DNA of 64,000 nucleotides, from contig JAFTCC010000021.1 of the NCBI GenBank assembly GCA_017454915.1, forward strand, positions 1 through 64,000. Direction: 5' to 3'. This stretch comes from Paludibacteraceae bacterium. Its GTDB lineage: Bacteria > Bacteroidota > Bacteroidia > Bacteroidales > Paludibacteraceae. Shown one piece after another: positions 36,778 through 46,732 of this stretch; the stretch's first letter is position 1; each line of letters opens with the position of its first letter. The translations under genes and the position numbers were made by a program. The notes below the pieces were generated by a model. The model did no database searches, was not told where the DNA came from, and was given only the letters and a program-made list of their open reading frames with translations.

Positions 36778-37509
36778 ATGGGACAAAAAATCAATCCAAT
36801 TAGTAATCGCCTCGGCATTATTCGCGGTTGGGACTCCAACTGGTTCGGAGGCAAAAACTACGGAGATACTTTGCTCGAAGACGCCAAAATCCGCAAATAT
36901 CTAAATGCCCGTCTTGCGAATGCGTATATCTCACGTATTGTTATTGAACGCACTCTCAAAATCGTAACCATCACGGTTTGCACTGCTCGTCCTGGCCAAA
37001 TCATAGGCAAGGGTGGGGCTGAGGTTGAAAAACTCAAAAGCGAACTCAAGAAAATTACTGACAAAGAGGTGCAAATTGAAATCTCTGAAGTTAAAAGGCC
37101 CGAACTTGACGCTACAATCGTTGCAAAACAGATTGCACGTCAGCTTGAAGGCAAAATCGCTTACAGACGCGCTATCAAGAACGCTATCGCTTCCACAATG
37201 CGCCTTAACGCAGAAGGAATAAAGATACAGGTTTCTGGCCGTCTTAACGGAGCCGAAATCGCTCGTTCAGAGATGTATAAAGAGGGACGTACACCGCTTC
37301 ACACTCTCCGTGCGGACATTGACTACTGCCATGCGGAAGCAATCACCAAAGTTGGTGTGATTGGTATCAAAGTTTGGATTTGCCGCGGCGAAGTTTACGG
37401 TAAGCGCGATCTCGCTCCCAACTTCCAGACCGCCAAGGGTGAAGACCGTCAGCGTGGCTCACGCCGTGAGGCAGGCAACGGACGCGGATTCAAGCGCAAC
37501 AGGAAATAA
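36778..37509 (+). CDS. rpsC: 30S ribosomal protein S3
   Basis: 243 residues. KH domain ([19 protein letters not shown]) plus C-terminal domain; part of the mRNA entry channel with S4 and S5. Five bases after rplV. Confidence 0.98.
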   Translation: MGQKINPISNRLGIIRGWDSNWFGGKNYGDTLLEDAKIRKYLNARLANAYISRIVIERTLKIVTITVCTARPGQIIGKGGAEVEKLKSELKKITDKEVQIEISEVKRPELDATIVAKQIARQLEGKIAYRRAIKNAIASTMRLNAEGIKIQVSGRLNGAEIARSEMYKEGRTPLHTLRADIDYCHAEAITKVGVIGIKVWICRGEVYGKRDLAPNFQTAKGEDRQRGSRREAGNGRGFKRNRK

Positions 37510-37537
37510 GTTTTAATTACAAACTAGACTATCAATT

Positions 37538-37969
37538 ATGTTACAACCTAGAAGAACAAAGTACAGAAGACAGCAAAAAGGCCGCATTAAAGGCGAAGCT
37601 CAACGCGGCAATCAGCTTGCTTTCGGCTCTTTCGGCATAAAATCACTCGGAACGATTTGGCTCACAGGACGCCAGATTGAGGCTGCCCGTGTTGCTGTAA
37701 CACGTTACATGCAGCGTCAAGGTCAAGTGTGGATACGCGTCTTCCCCGACAAACCAATAACTAAAAAGCCTCTCGACGTCCGTATGGGTAAAGGTAAAGG
37801 CGCTCCGGAGGGATTCGTAGTTCCATTGGCACCTGGACGCATTATCATCGAAATTGACGGCGTTCCGTTCAATGTTGCTAAAGAAGCCTTGAGGCTTGCC
37901 GCACAGAAACTGCCAATCACAACTAAATTCGTGGTTCGTCGTGATTACGACTACTCACAAAATGCATAA
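37538..37969 (+). CDS. rplP: 50S ribosomal protein L16
   Basis: 143 residues. Contacts A-site tRNA. The [16 protein letters not shown] start and [10 protein letters not shown] loop are conserved. Six bases before rpmC. Confidence 0.97.
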   Translation: MLQPRRTKYRRQQKGRIKGEAQRGNQLAFGSFGIKSLGTIWLTGRQIEAARVAVTRYMQRQGQVWIRVFPDKPITKKPLDVRMGKGKGAPEGFVVPLAPGRIIIEIDGVPFNVAKEALRLAAQKLPITTKFVVRRDYDYSQNA

Positions 37970-37975
37970 TGAGTT

Positions 37976-38161
37976 ATGAAAAATAGTGAAATAAAAGAAT
38001 TAACCACCAAGGAGCTGCAAGAGCGACTTGAAGGAGTAGTAGCAGAGCTGCATAACCTCAAATTACAACACTCCATTTCACCACTTCCCAACCCGATGGT
38101 TATACGTGAAAAACGTCGCGACATCGCGCGCATCAAGACCGAACTGGGTAACAGGGACTAA
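37976..38161 (+). CDS. rpmC: 50S ribosomal protein L29
   Basis: 61 residues, two antiparallel helices. Located at the tunnel exit beside L23. Conserved LTTKELQERL and REKRRDIARIKT. Confidence 0.96.
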   Translation: MKNSEIKELTTKELQERLEGVVAELHNLKLQHSISPLPNPMVIREKRRDIARIKTELGNRD

Positions 38162-38173
38162 AAACTTTACATA

Positions 38174-38434
38174 ATGGAAAATTCAAGAAATCTTAGAAAA
38201 GAAAGAACTGGTGTCGTTTCCAGCGTTGCCATGGATAAAACCATCACGGTAACTGTTAAATGGAAAGAGAAACACCCATTGTACGGTAAATTCGTCAACA
38301 AGACGAAGAAGTTCCATGCTCACGACGAGAAAAATGAGTGCCGTATCGGCGATACAGTGCGCATTATGGAAACTCGTCCGCTAAGCAAAACAAAAAGATG
38401 GAGATTAACCGAAATTATTGAAAGGGCTAAATAA
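38174..38434 (+). CDS. rpsQ: 30S ribosomal protein S17
   Basis: 86 residues, OB fold. Conserved [19 protein letters not shown] and [11 protein letters not shown]. Its stop and the rplN start share one base (TAATG), implying coupled translation. Confidence 0.97.
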   Translation: MENSRNLRKERTGVVSSVAMDKTITVTVKWKEKHPLYGKFVNKTKKFHAHDEKNECRIGDTVRIMETRPLSKTKRWRLTEIIERAK

Positions 38435-38799
38435 TGATACAGCAAGAAACCAGACTAACTGTTGCAGATAACAGCGGAGCTAAAGAGGCTCTCTGCATAC
38501 GCGTGTTGGGCGGCACAAGCAAACGCTATGCCACACTCGGCGACATCATTGTTGTTGCTGTTAAAAGCGTTATCCCCTCAAGCGACATGAAGAAGGGCAC
38601 AGTATCTCGTGCCGTTGTCGTTCGCGTCAAGAAAGAAGTTCGTCGCCCCGACGGTTCTTATATCCGTTTTGACGACAACGCATGCGTACTTCTCACCAAT
38701 GCTGGCGAACTGCGCGGCAGCCGCATCTTCGGCCCCATCGCCCGTGAGTTGAGGGCAACCAACATGAAAATCGTTTCACTTGCACCAGAGGTGCTCTAA
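38434..38799 (+). CDS. rplN: 50S ribosomal protein L14
   Basis: 121 residues. Forms an intersubunit bridge with 16S helix 44. [18 protein letters not shown] start is diagnostic. First of the spc-type gene order L14-L24-L5. Confidence 0.98.
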   Translation: MIQQETRLTVADNSGAKEALCIRVLGGTSKRYATLGDIIVVAVKSVIPSSDMKKGTVSRAVVVRVKKEVRRPDGSYIRFDDNACVLLTNAGELRGSRIFGPIARELRATNMKIVSLAPEVL

Positions 38800-38820
38800 A
38801 TTTTTACAAAAACATTTTAT

Positions 38821-39132
38821 ATGGCTAAGTTACACATCAAAAAAGGTGACACCGTGTTTGTTAATGCCGGTGCCAACAAGGGTAAAACTGGTCGTGTTCT
38901 GCAAGTCCTCGTTGACAAACAAAGGGCTGTGGTTGAAGGTGTGAACCTTATATCTAAAGCCACCAAGCCCAACGCCAAAAACCCACAGGGCGGATTCGTG
39001 AAGAAAGAAGCCCCGATTCACATCTCTAACCTCAACCCCGTTGAAAACGGTATCCCAGTAAGAATAGGCCGTGTTCGCAACGCTAAAGGCAAACTCGTCC
39101 GCGTCTCCAAAAAAACAGGTAAAGAAATCTAA
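38821..39132 (+). CDS. rplX: 50S ribosomal protein L24
   Basis: 103 residues. Assembly initiator with a KOW motif ([20 protein letters not shown]). Two bases separate its stop from rplE. Confidence 0.97.
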   Translation: MAKLHIKKGDTVFVNAGANKGKTGRVLQVLVDKQRAVVEGVNLISKATKPNAKNPQGGFVKKEAPIHISNLNPVENGIPVRIGRVRNAKGKLVRVSKKTGKEI

Positions 39133-39134
39133 AA

Positions 39135-39683
39135 ATGAATACAGCAAGTCTAAAACAGGAATATCAGGAGCGCATCGTTCCTGCCCTGATGAAAGAGTTT
39201 GGGTATAAAACTGTTATGCAGTGCCCCAAACTTACAAAAATTGTCCTCAACCAAGGGTTGGGTATCGCTGTTGCTGACAAGAAATTTATTGAAGTAGCCC
39301 TTAACGAAATGACTGCTATTGCCGGTCAGAAAGCTGTGGCTACCGTGTCGCGTAAGGATATAGCCAACTTCAAACTGCGTAAACAAATGCCTATTGGCGT
39401 GCGTGTTACACTGCGTGGTCAGCGTATGTACGAGTTCCTTGAAAGACTCGTTCGCGTTGCCCTGCCTCGTATTCGTGACTTCAAAGGCATTGAACGTAAA
39501 TTGGACGGACGCGGTAACTACACTCTCGGAATACAAGAGCAAATCATATTCCCCGAAATCAATATCGACAACATCATCAAATTGCTCGGTATGAACATCA
39601 CTTTCGTTACCACTGCTCCTACTGACGAAGAAGGCTTCGCTCTGCTGCGTGAGTTCGGACTTCCCTTCAAGAAAAATAATTAA
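39135..39683 (+). CDS. rplE: 50S ribosomal protein L5
   Basis: 182 residues. Binds 5S rRNA in the central protuberance. Conserved [10 protein letters not shown] and [17 protein letters not shown]. Confidence 0.98.
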   Translation: MNTASLKQEYQERIVPALMKEFGYKTVMQCPKLTKIVLNQGLGIAVADKKFIEVALNEMTAIAGQKAVATVSRKDIANFKLRKQMPIGVRVTLRGQRMYEFLERLVRVALPRIRDFKGIERKLDGRGNYTLGIQEQIIFPEINIDNIIKLLGMNITFVTTAPTDEEGFALLREFGLPFKKNN

Positions 39684-39709
39684 GAATTAACCCAAAAATC
39701 AGATAAGCA

Positions 39710-39979
39710 ATGGCAAAAGAATCGATGAAAGCCCGTGAGGTTAAACGCGCAAGACTTGTTGCAAAATATGCCGCAAAACGCGCTCAACTCCTCAAAGAAG
39801 GCAACTACGAAGCTCTCCAGCTTATTCCTAAAAACGCAAGCCCGGTTAGATTGCACAACCGCTGCAAAATCACAGGACGCCCCAAGGGTTACATGAGGCA
39901 GTTCGGCCTTTCAAGGATTCAATTCCGCGAAATGGCTTCTAAAGGGCTTATCCCAGGAGTAAGAAAGGCTAGCTGGTAA
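39710..39979 (+). CDS. rpsN: 30S ribosomal protein S14 (zinc-free type)
   Basis: 89 residues. Long form with a single Cys, so it lacks the four-Cys zinc ribbon of the short S14 type. C-terminal [19 protein letters not shown] is conserved. A 64-base hairpin-bearing spacer follows. Confidence 0.97.
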   Translation: MAKESMKAREVKRARLVAKYAAKRAQLLKEGNYEALQLIPKNASPVRLHNRCKITGRPKGYMRQFGLSRIQFREMASKGLIPGVRKASW

Positions 39980-39980
39980 T

Positions 39981-40028
39981 AAATTAAAAATTCACAATAA
40001 ATATTGTCCCGGCAGTCGGGATTAATTT
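39981..40028 (+). promoter_or_regulatory. Hairpin between rpsN and rpsH
   Basis: Inner stem TCCCG/CGGGA (40007-40011 with 40017-40021) and outer stem AAATTA/TAATTT (39981-39986 with 40023-40028). No T-tract. S8 regulates the spc genes in E. coli by binding mRNA; a similar role here is only a guess. Confidence 0.4.
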
Positions 40029-40043
40029 AATTCTTAAAATAAA

Positions 40044-40439
40044 ATGACTGATCCAATTGCAGATTATCTAACAAGGTTGCGCAACGCCATCAAAGCTGGC
40101 CACAGAGTGGTTGAAGTTCCGGCTTCCAACCTTAAGAAAGAGATGACAAGGATATTATTCGAGAAAGGATATATCCTCAATTACAAGTTCATCGAAGACG
40201 GACCACAAGGTGCAATAAAAATAGCACTGAAGTATGACCCCGTCAACAAAGTTAACGCTATCAAAGGACTGGAGCGCATATCTACCCCAGGTTTGCGCCG
40301 TTATGTCGGATACCGCGAAATGCCACGTGTGCTTAACGGACTTGGTATCGCCATACTCTCCACATCAAAAGGCGTTATGACTAATAAAGAGGCTCTCCAA
40401 GAGAAACTTGGCGGCGAAGTTTTGTGTTACGTTTATTAA
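40044..40439 (+). CDS. rpsH: 30S ribosomal protein S8
   Basis: 131 residues. Binds the 16S central domain and is the spc-operon repressor in E. coli. [14 protein letters not shown] start and [12 protein letters not shown] are typical. Confidence 0.98.
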   Translation: MTDPIADYLTRLRNAIKAGHRVVEVPASNLKKEMTRILFEKGYILNYKFIEDGPQGAIKIALKYDPVNKVNAIKGLERISTPGLRRYVGYREMPRVLNGLGIAILSTSKGVMTNKEALQEKLGGEVLCYVY

Positions 40440-40443
40440 AAAT

Positions 40444-40450
40444 AAGGAGG
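40444..40450 (+). promoter_or_regulatory. Canonical Shine-Dalgarno sequence before rplF
   Basis: AAGGAGG, 7 bases before the rplF ATG. Other genes of the cluster show only A-rich leaders, as usual in Bacteroidota. Confidence 0.8.
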
Positions 40451-40457
40451 AGTAATT

Positions 40458-41009
40458 ATGTCAAGAATAGGTAAACTTCCAGTACATATCCCCGCTGGCG
40501 TAACAGTTAAATGCGAAAATAATGTCATAACCGTTAAAGGTCCTAAAGGCGAACTCAAACAAGAAGTGAATCCTCTCATTTCAGTTGAACTTGAGGGTGA
40601 TGTGCTTCACGTTAAACGTCCGAACGACGAAAGGGAAGCCCGCGCTATGCACGGACTTTATAGGGCCCTGATTCACAATATGGTTGTTGGCGTTTCTGAA
40701 GGATACAAAAAAACTTTGGAACTTGTCGGCGTCGGCTATCGTGCTTCTAACAACGGCAATGTGCTTGAACTTGCCCTTGGTTACACTCACACAATCTATG
40801 TGGTACTTCCCAAAGAAATAAAAGTGGAAACCAAGAGTGAAAGAAACCAAAACCCGCTTATCATACTTGAGAGCTGCGACAAGCAACTCATCGGACAAGT
40901 ATGCGCTAAACTGCGCTCACTGCGCAAACCTGAACCATACAAAGGCAAGGGTGTTAAATTTGAGGGCGAGGTTCTCCGCCGCAAGGCCGGTAAGTCAGCA
41001 GGTAAATAA
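40458..41009 (+). CDS. rplF: 50S ribosomal protein L6
   Basis: 183 residues, two related domains. Near the factor-binding site. MSRIGKLPVHIPAGV start and KPEPYKGKGVKFEGE are conserved. It is the only gene in the cluster preceded by a full AAGGAGG. Confidence 0.98.
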   Translation: MSRIGKLPVHIPAGVTVKCENNVITVKGPKGELKQEVNPLISVELEGDVLHVKRPNDEREARAMHGLYRALIHNMVVGVSEGYKKTLELVGVGYRASNNGNVLELALGYTHTIYVVLPKEIKVETKSERNQNPLIILESCDKQLIGQVCAKLRSLRKPEPYKGKGVKFEGEVLRRKAGKSAGK

Positions 41010-41029
41010 TCATTAAAAATTTGTGAATC

Positions 41030-41374
41030 ATGAACCAGAAAATAGTAAGAAGGCTTAAAATTAAGAAGCACATCCGCACGAAAGTGAACGGAACAGCAGA
41101 AAGGCCGAGACTCACTGTATTCCGCAGTGATAATCACATCTATGCTCAGATTGTTGATGACCAACTCGGTAAGACGCTTGCTGCAGCATCTTCATTAAAT
41201 ATAAAAGATAAAGTAACAAAAATGGAACAGGCTGCCCAAGTTGGTAAGCTCATAGCTTCAAAAGCACAAGAAGCTGGTGTGTCCAAAGTGGTTTTTGACC
41301 GCAATGGTTATCTTTATCATGGACGTGTAAAACAACTGGCTGACGCCGCGCGCGAGGCCGGACTTAACTTCTAA
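41030..41374 (+). CDS. rplR: 50S ribosomal protein L18
   Basis: 114 residues. 5S rRNA binder. Conserved [20 protein letters not shown]. Stop and rpsE start share one base (TAATG). Confidence 0.97.
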   Translation: MNQKIVRRLKIKKHIRTKVNGTAERPRLTVFRSDNHIYAQIVDDQLGKTLAAASSLNIKDKVTKMEQAAQVGKLIASKAQEAGVSKVVFDRNGYLYHGRVKQLADAAREAGLNF

Positions 41375-41892
41375 TGGCTACGAATATGAACAGAGTAAAA
41401 ACAACAAATGACTTGGATTTGAAAGACAGGCTTGTAGCTGTCAACCGCGTCACCAAAGTAACAAAGGGCGGACGCACTTTCACCTTTGCAGCCATAGTAG
41501 TAGTTGGCGACGGTAATGGCGTCATCGGATATGGTCTCGGCAAAGCAGGTGAAGTTCAGGCAGCCATCGCGAAAGGCACAGAAGCCGCAAAAAAGAACCT
41601 CATTCGCATACCGGTGCTCAACGGAACAATACCCCACGAGCAAATTGCCAAATTTGGCGGCGCAAGAGTTTTCCTTGCTCCCGCTTCACAAGGTACAGGC
41701 GTAAAGGCTGGTGGTGCAATGCGTGCCGTGTTGGAGAGCGCTGGCATCACAGACGTGCTTGCTAAGTCGAAAGGCTCGTCAAACCCCCACAATCTCGTTA
41801 AAGCTACTATCTCTGCTCTCTCTGAACTCAGGGACGCTCACATGGTGGCTCAAAACAGAGGCGTGTCACTCGAAACAGTTTTTAACGGATAA
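41374..41892 (+). CDS. rpsE: 30S ribosomal protein S5
   Basis: 172 residues. mRNA entry and decoding accuracy. Double-stranded-RNA-binding-like N-domain ([27 protein letters not shown]). Translationally coupled to rplR. Confidence 0.98.
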   Translation: MATNMNRVKTTNDLDLKDRLVAVNRVTKVTKGGRTFTFAAIVVVGDGNGVIGYGLGKAGEVQAAIAKGTEAAKKNLIRIPVLNGTIPHEQIAKFGGARVFLAPASQGTGVKAGGAMRAVLESAGITDVLAKSKGSSNPHNLVKATISALSELRDAHMVAQNRGVSLETVFNG

Positions 41893-41905
41893 AAAGCATA
41901 TTAAG

Positions 41906-42079
41906 ATGGCTACTATCAAAATTCAAAAAGTGAGAAGCACCATCAAGTGCTCAAAAAACCAAAAACTCACCATGCAGGCGCTTGGATTGCGCAAAATTGA
42001 CGACGTGGTTGAACACGAGGCTACTCCGCAAATTCTCGGAATGGTCGCTAAAGTAAACCACTTGGTAAAAGTATTTTAA
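41906..42079 (+). CDS. rpmD: 50S ribosomal protein L30
   Basis: 57 residues. ATG at 41906 gives the family start (MATIKIQKVRSTIKC); the upstream open frame overlaps rpsE and is not used. TMQALGLRKIDD is conserved. Confidence 0.95.
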   Translation: MATIKIQKVRSTIKCSKNQKLTMQALGLRKIDDVVEHEATPQILGMVAKVNHLVKVF

Positions 42080-42088
42080 TAATCAATT

Positions 42089-42128
42089 AAGGGAAGTCCG
42101 GCTGCTAACGCTGCCGGCTCCTCCCCTT
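42089..42128 (+). promoter_or_regulatory. Hairpin between rpmD and rplO
   Basis: Inner stem CCGGC/GCCGG (42098-42102 with 42113-42117) and outer AAGGG/CCCTT (42089-42093 with 42124-42128). No T-tract directly after it. It may tune expression of the downstream genes or protect an mRNA end. Confidence 0.45.
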
Positions 42129-42146
42129 GCTTAATAAAAAAACAAT

Positions 42147-42593
42147 ATGGAGTTACATAATCTCAAACCCGCTCTTGGTTCCACCAAAACCCGCAAACGT
42201 ATCGGCCGCGGTGCCGGTTCAGGTCTTGGAGGTACTTCTACCCGCGGTCATAAAGGCGCAAAGTCGCGTTCTGGCTATAAGAAGAAAATAGGTTTCGAAG
42301 GCGGTCAAATGCCTATCCATCGCCGCTTGCCTAAGTTTGGTTTCAAAAACATAAATAGAGTAGAGTATAAGGCTATCAACCTTGACGTTCTCCAGCATCT
42401 TGCTGAAACGGCTAACCTCACCTCAATTTCTGTTTCTGATCTGCGCGAAGCCGGTTTCGTAAGCAAAACCGCTTTAGTTAAAATCCTTGGTCGTGGCACT
42501 CTGACTGCCAAAATCGAGGTTAAGGCTCACGCCTTCTCAAAATCTGCCCAAGAAGCCATAGAAGCTGCTGGCGGACAAATCGTTAAACTTTAA
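42147..42593 (+). CDS. rplO: 50S ribosomal protein L15
   Basis: 148 residues. Late assembly protein with a glycine/arginine-rich N-terminal extension (RIGRGAGSGLGGTSTRGHKG). Followed by secY after 18 bases, the usual spc order. Confidence 0.98.
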   Translation: MELHNLKPALGSTKTRKRIGRGAGSGLGGTSTRGHKGAKSRSGYKKKIGFEGGQMPIHRRLPKFGFKNINRVEYKAINLDVLQHLAETANLTSISVSDLREAGFVSKTALVKILGRGTLTAKIEVKAHAFSKSAQEAIEAAGGQIVKL

Positions 42594-42611
42594 TATTATT
42601 AAGGAATACTC

Positions 42612-43949
42612 ATGAAGTTTATTCAAGCGATAAAAAACATCTGGCGGATAGAAGACCTGCGCTATAGGTTGTTCATCACGACTTTGTTCGTGCTCATCTA
42701 CCGCTTCGGTTCTTTTGTCGTGCTACCGGGTATTGATCCCGATGCACTTACCGAACTGAAAAGCCAGACAGCTGGTGGCCTTATGGCACTGATAGACATG
42801 TTCTCTGGTGGAGCGTTCTCTAATGCATCGATTTTTGCGCTCGGTATAATGCCATACATCTCCGCTTCAATCGTGATCCAGCTTCTCACCATTGCTGTTC
42901 CTTATTTCCAGAAAATGCAACAGGAAGGTGAGAGTGGCCGTACCAAGATGAACCAAATTGTGCGCTATCTGACGGTGGTAATTCTCCTTATTCAAGGTCC
43001 GTCTTACCTCGTTAACCTCGGCGTGCAAATGGCTCAGACTGGCTCTCCGATGCCTGACGGATTCTGGTTCAGGTTCTCATCAACCATCATTCTTTGCGCA
43101 GGTTCGATGTTTGTAATGTGGCTTGGAGAACGCATAACCGATAAAGGTGTAGGCAACGGCATATCATTCATAATTTTGATAGGTATCATAGCCCGTCTCC
43201 CGGGTGCCCTTATCAAGGAGTTCGCTTCGCGTCTTGGCGATGCAGGCGGCGGTTTGATAATGTTCCTCGTGGAGTTGTTCTTCCTCCTTGTGGTTGTTGC
43301 CTTGTCAGTTTTGCTCGTACAAGGAACCAGAAGAGTGCCTATCCAATATGCCAAACAACAGCGCGGCAACATGCAATATGGTGGTGGGCGCAGTTTCTTG
43401 CCCCTCAAGGTCAATGCAGCTAACGTTATGCCTATCATCTTTGCGCAGGCCATAATGTTTATACCTATCACCATCGTGGGATTCGCTAATGCTGAATCAG
43501 CAACTGGTTTCATCAGAGCTTTTATGGACAACAATGGTTTCTGGTATAACTTCGTGTTCGCTCTGCTGATTATCCTGTTTACCTATTTCTACACTGCCAT
43601 AATTATTAACCCACAGCAAATGGCAGAACACCTCAAACAGAACAATGGTTTCATCCCCGGCGTTAAGCCAGGCAAGAAAACCGCAGAGTTCATTGACACG
43701 ATCATGTCGCGTATAACTCTTCCCGGCTCAATCTTCCTTGCCATGGTAGCTGTACTCCCAGCTATCGCCCGCCTCTTGGGTGTTAGTCAAGAGTTTGCAC
43801 AGTTCTTCGGCGGAACTTCATTGCTCATTCTTGTTGGTGTAATACTGGACACGCTGGCTCAAATAGAGGCAAGACTTAACGAGCGCAATTACGACGGTTT
43901 TCTTGAATCTGGAAGAATAATGGGACGCTCTACTGCGGCCATCTACTAA
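42612..43949 (+). CDS. secY: Protein translocase subunit SecY
   Basis: 445 residues, ten predicted membrane helices. Forms the protein-conducting channel of the inner membrane with SecE and SecG. Conserved plug region (GGLMALIDMFSGGAFSNASI) and cytoplasmic loop (GVKPGKKTAEFID). Confidence 0.97.
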   Translation: MKFIQAIKNIWRIEDLRYRLFITTLFVLIYRFGSFVVLPGIDPDALTELKSQTAGGLMALIDMFSGGAFSNASIFALGIMPYISASIVIQLLTIAVPYFQKMQQEGESGRTKMNQIVRYLTVVILLIQGPSYLVNLGVQMAQTGSPMPDGFWFRFSSTIILCAGSMFVMWLGERITDKGVGNGISFIILIGIIARLPGALIKEFASRLGDAGGGLIMFLVELFFLLVVVALSVLLVQGTRRVPIQYAKQQRGNMQYGGGRSFLPLKVNAANVMPIIFAQAIMFIPITIVGFANAESATGFIRAFMDNNGFWYNFVFALLIILFTYFYTAIIINPQQMAEHLKQNNGFIPGVKPGKKTAEFIDTIMSRITLPGSIFLAMVAVLPAIARLLGVSQEFAQFFGGTSLLILVGVILDTLAQIEARLNERNYDGFLESGRIMGRSTAAIY

Positions 43950-43959
43950 TTCAGTTAGT

Positions 43960-44745
43960 ATGATAACGCTAAAAACAGAAGAGCAAATCCAGCGTATTAA
44001 AGAAAGCAACCGAATTCTCGGAATCACCCTGGCTGAAGTGGCGAAAGCCATTCAGCCGGGTGTTTCTACGCTTCAGCTGGATAAAATTGCCGAACAATGC
44101 ATAAGAGACCACGGAGCAATACCTGGCTGTTTGGGTTATGAGGGTTTTCCTGCCACTCTTTGCACATCTGTTAATGATGTTGTGGTGCATGGAATACCTT
44201 CTGATAAAGTTGTTCTTAAAGATGGTGACATTATCACTATCGACACAACGGTACTTAAAGATGGCTTCTATGGAGATTTCGCCTACACATTTCCTGTGGG
44301 CAACATTTCTGCCGAAGCCCGCAAACTCCTTACCGTAACAAAAGAATCGCTTTATAAAGGAATAGCCCAAGCTGTTGCTGGTCATCGTTTAGGTGACGTG
44401 TCAAATGCCATTCAAGTCCACAATGAATCTAACGGTTACTCTGTTTTGAGGGAACTTGCTGGTCATGGGATAGGAAGGGAGATGCATGAAGATCCTCAAG
44501 TTGACAATTATGGTATGCGCGGCAATGGCAAAAAATTAGTGCCTGGCATGGTAATTTGCATTGAGCCGATGGTCTGTCAGGGTGAACGATACGTTAATTT
44601 TGATGATGACGGATGGACTGTCCGCACTGCTGACCATAAACTTTCAGCACATTATGAGCATTGTGTGGTGATACGTAAAGGCCAGGCAGAAATCCTATCT
44701 TCATACGATTTAATTAAAGAAGTTCTCAAAGAACGTTTCATATAA
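43960..44745 (+). CDS. map: Type I methionine aminopeptidase
   Basis: 261 residues. Removes the initiator Met from new proteins. Pita-bread fold with metal ligands in TIDTTVLKDGFYGDFAYTF region (Asp, Asp), GHGIGREMHE (His), IEPM (Glu) and the late HCVVI region. Ten bases after secY. Confidence 0.96.
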   Translation: MITLKTEEQIQRIKESNRILGITLAEVAKAIQPGVSTLQLDKIAEQCIRDHGAIPGCLGYEGFPATLCTSVNDVVVHGIPSDKVVLKDGDIITIDTTVLKDGFYGDFAYTFPVGNISAEARKLLTVTKESLYKGIAQAVAGHRLGDVSNAIQVHNESNGYSVLRELAGHGIGREMHEDPQVDNYGMRGNGKKLVPGMVICIEPMVCQGERYVNFDDDGWTVRTADHKLSAHYEHCVVIRKGQAEILSSYDLIKEVLKERFI

Positions 44746-44766
44746 CAAAAAAAAATCGTAACTTTG
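44736..44766 (+). promoter_or_regulatory. Internal promoter before infA
   Basis: TAACTTTG (44759-44766) with TTTC (44736-44739) 19 bases upstream, in the 93-base gap between map and infA. It would let the infA-to-rplQ part be transcribed on its own. Confidence 0.65.
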
Positions 44767-44838
44767 CAAAAAAATTGGCGATACGCATTCCCCGTTCGCC
44801 TGTTTTTGTCGTGAGATAATTGATAACCAGTAAGATAT

Positions 44839-45057
44839 ATGGCAAAACAGCAAGCAATAGAACTTGACGGCACCGTAGTTGAGGCGTTGAGTAATGCTAT
44901 GTTTAGAGTTGAACTTGAAAATGGGCATCAAATAACCGCCCATATTTCTGGCAAAATGCGACTTCATTATATCAAAATCCTTACGGGTGACAAGGTCCGT
45001 GTAGAAATGTCCCCCTACGATTTGTCGAAAGGCCGCATCTCGTTCCGTTATAAGTAA
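44839..45057 (+). CDS. infA: Translation initiation factor IF-1
   Basis: 72 residues, S1/OB fold. Binds the 30S A site during initiation. Conserved [17 protein letters not shown] start and [17 protein letters not shown]. Confidence 0.97.
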   Translation: MAKQQAIELDGTVVEALSNAMFRVELENGHQITAHISGKMRLHYIKILTGDKVRVEMSPYDLSKGRISFRYK

Positions 45058-45124
45058 TAGATTTTAGGTGTATTGCCGGCTTTTGCCGTATTATTGTCAA
45101 AACTTCTTAAACTCCTATACGAAA

Positions 45125-45241
45125 ATGAAAGTAAGAGCATCAGTAAAAAAGCGCAACGACGACTGCAAGATAGTTCGTCGCAAAGGGCGTCTTTATGTAA
45201 TCAACAAAAAAAGTCCAAAAATGAAAATGCGTCAAGGCTAA
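45125..45241 (+). CDS. rpmJ: 50S ribosomal protein L36 (zinc-free type)
   Basis: 38 residues ([17 protein letters not shown] to KMKMRQG). Only one Cys remains of the three Cys plus His that bind zinc in the C+ form, so this is the C- variant usual in Bacteroidota. Confidence 0.95.
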   Translation: MKVRASVKKRNDDCKIVRRKGRLYVINKKSPKMKMRQG

Positions 45242-45285
45242 TCCTCGGCGTTAAGTAAAACCAATTAAATTTTTATTACCAAATT

Positions 45286-45666
45286 ATGGCTATTAGAATT
45301 GTCGGAGTAGATTTGCCCCAAAACAAGCATGGGGAGGTCGGTTTGACCTACATCTACGGAATAGGCCGCAGTAGTGCAAGAAAAATCCTCGCCGAGGCAG
45401 GTGTAGAACCCTCGGTAAAAGTGCAGGATTGGACTGACGACCAAGCAGCTAAAATTCGTGAAATCATCGGCACGCAGTACAAGGTTGAAGGTGATTTGCG
45501 TTCGGAAGTTCAGTTGAATATCAAACGTCTGATGGATATCGGATGCTATCGTGGTATTCGCCATCGTCTTGGACTTCCCGTTCGCGGACAGTCAACCAAA
45601 AACAATGCCCGTACCCGCAAAGGTAAGAAGAAAACAGTGGCTAACAAGAAGAAAGCAACTAAGTAA
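45286..45666 (+). CDS. rpsM: 30S ribosomal protein S13
   Basis: 126 residues. Head protein contacting L5 and P-site t[23 protein letters not shown] start and [20 protein letters not shown] are typical. Confidence 0.98.
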   Translation: MAIRIVGVDLPQNKHGEVGLTYIYGIGRSSARKILAEAGVEPSVKVQDWTDDQAAKIREIIGTQYKVEGDLRSEVQLNIKRLMDIGCYRGIRHRLGLPVRGQSTKNNARTRKGKKKTVANKKKATK

Positions 45667-45695
45667 TTAACGAATTTTAGAAAATTATTATCATT

Positions 45696-46085
45696 ATGGC
45701 AAAGAAAACTGTTTCAGCCAAAAAACGTGTTGTAAAAGTCGACGGTGTAGGTCAGCTGCACGTGTACTCTTCTTTCAATAACGTAATAGTAACGCTCGCC
45801 AACGGTGAAGGCCAAGTTATTTCATGGTCTTCTGCAGGTAAAATGGGTTTCCGTGGTTCTAAAAAGAACACCCCTTATGCCGCACAGATGGCAGCTCAAG
45901 ACTGCGCTAAGGTAGCTTATGACCTCGGTTTGCGCAAAGTTAAAGCATACGTTAAAGGTCCAGGCAATGGCCGTGAATCAGCTATTCGCACCTGCCACGG
46001 AGCCGGTATTGAAGTTGTCGAAATAATTGACGTTACGCCAATGCCGCACAATGGCTGCAGACCTCCCAAACGCAGAAGAGTATAA
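45696..46085 (+). CDS. rpsK: 30S ribosomal protein S11
   Basis: 129 residues. Platform protein near the E site. Conserved [18 protein letters not shown] and [17 protein letters not shown]. Confidence 0.98.
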   Translation: MAKKTVSAKKRVVKVDGVGQLHVYSSFNNVIVTLANGEGQVISWSSAGKMGFRGSKKNTPYAAQMAAQDCAKVAYDLGLRKVKAYVKGPGNGRESAIRTCHGAGIEVVEIIDVTPMPHNGCRPPKRRRV

Positions 46086-46115
46086 TTCATTATTAATCAT
46101 TAAGACTTTAACAAT

Positions 46116-46721
46116 ATGGCAAGATATATTGGTCCAAAATCAAAAATCGCCCGCCGTTTTGGAGAACCCATCTTCGGACCGGACAAAGTTCTCTCAAAGA
46201 AAAACTACGCACCCGGGCAACACGGCATCAACCGCCGCAAGAAAAATTCTGAATACGGCACGCAGTTGGCTGAAAAGCAGAAAGCAAAATACACTTATGG
46301 TGTTCTTGAACGTCAATTCCGTATCACTTTTGAGCATGCGCAACGTTCCAAAGGTATCACTGGTGAAATCCTTCTCCAACTCCTTGAGTCACGCCTTGAC
46401 AACATCGTTTATCGCCTTGGCATAGCTCCTACACGTGCAGCTGCTCGTCAACTCGTTAGCCACCGTCACATTACTGTTGATGGTAAAGTGGTTAACATAC
46501 CTTCATGCCGCATCAAACCCGGTCAGGTTGTTGCTGTCCGCGAACGCTCTAAATCTCTCGAAAACATTGCCGAAAGCCTTGCTGGTTTTAATCACAGCAA
46601 ATATCCTTGGCTCGAATGGAATGAGGCCGAGAAATCAGGAAAATATCTGCAACTTCCCGTACGCGAAGAAATTCCTGAAAATATCAAAGAACAACTTATC
46701 GTTGAATTGTATTCCAAATAA
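46116..46721 (+). CDS. rpsD: 30S ribosomal protein S4
   Basis: 201 residues. Initiates 16S 5'-domain assembly; S4 RNA-binding domain ([36 protein letters not shown]). Eleven bases before rpoA. Confidence 0.98.
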   Translation: MARYIGPKSKIARRFGEPIFGPDKVLSKKNYAPGQHGINRRKKNSEYGTQLAEKQKAKYTYGVLERQFRITFEHAQRSKGITGEILLQLLESRLDNIVYRLGIAPTRAAARQLVSHRHITVDGKVVNIPSCRIKPGQVVAVRERSKSLENIAESLAGFNHSKYPWLEWNEAEKSGKYLQLPVREEIPENIKEQLIVELYSK

Positions 46722-46732
46722 AAACTGAATTC

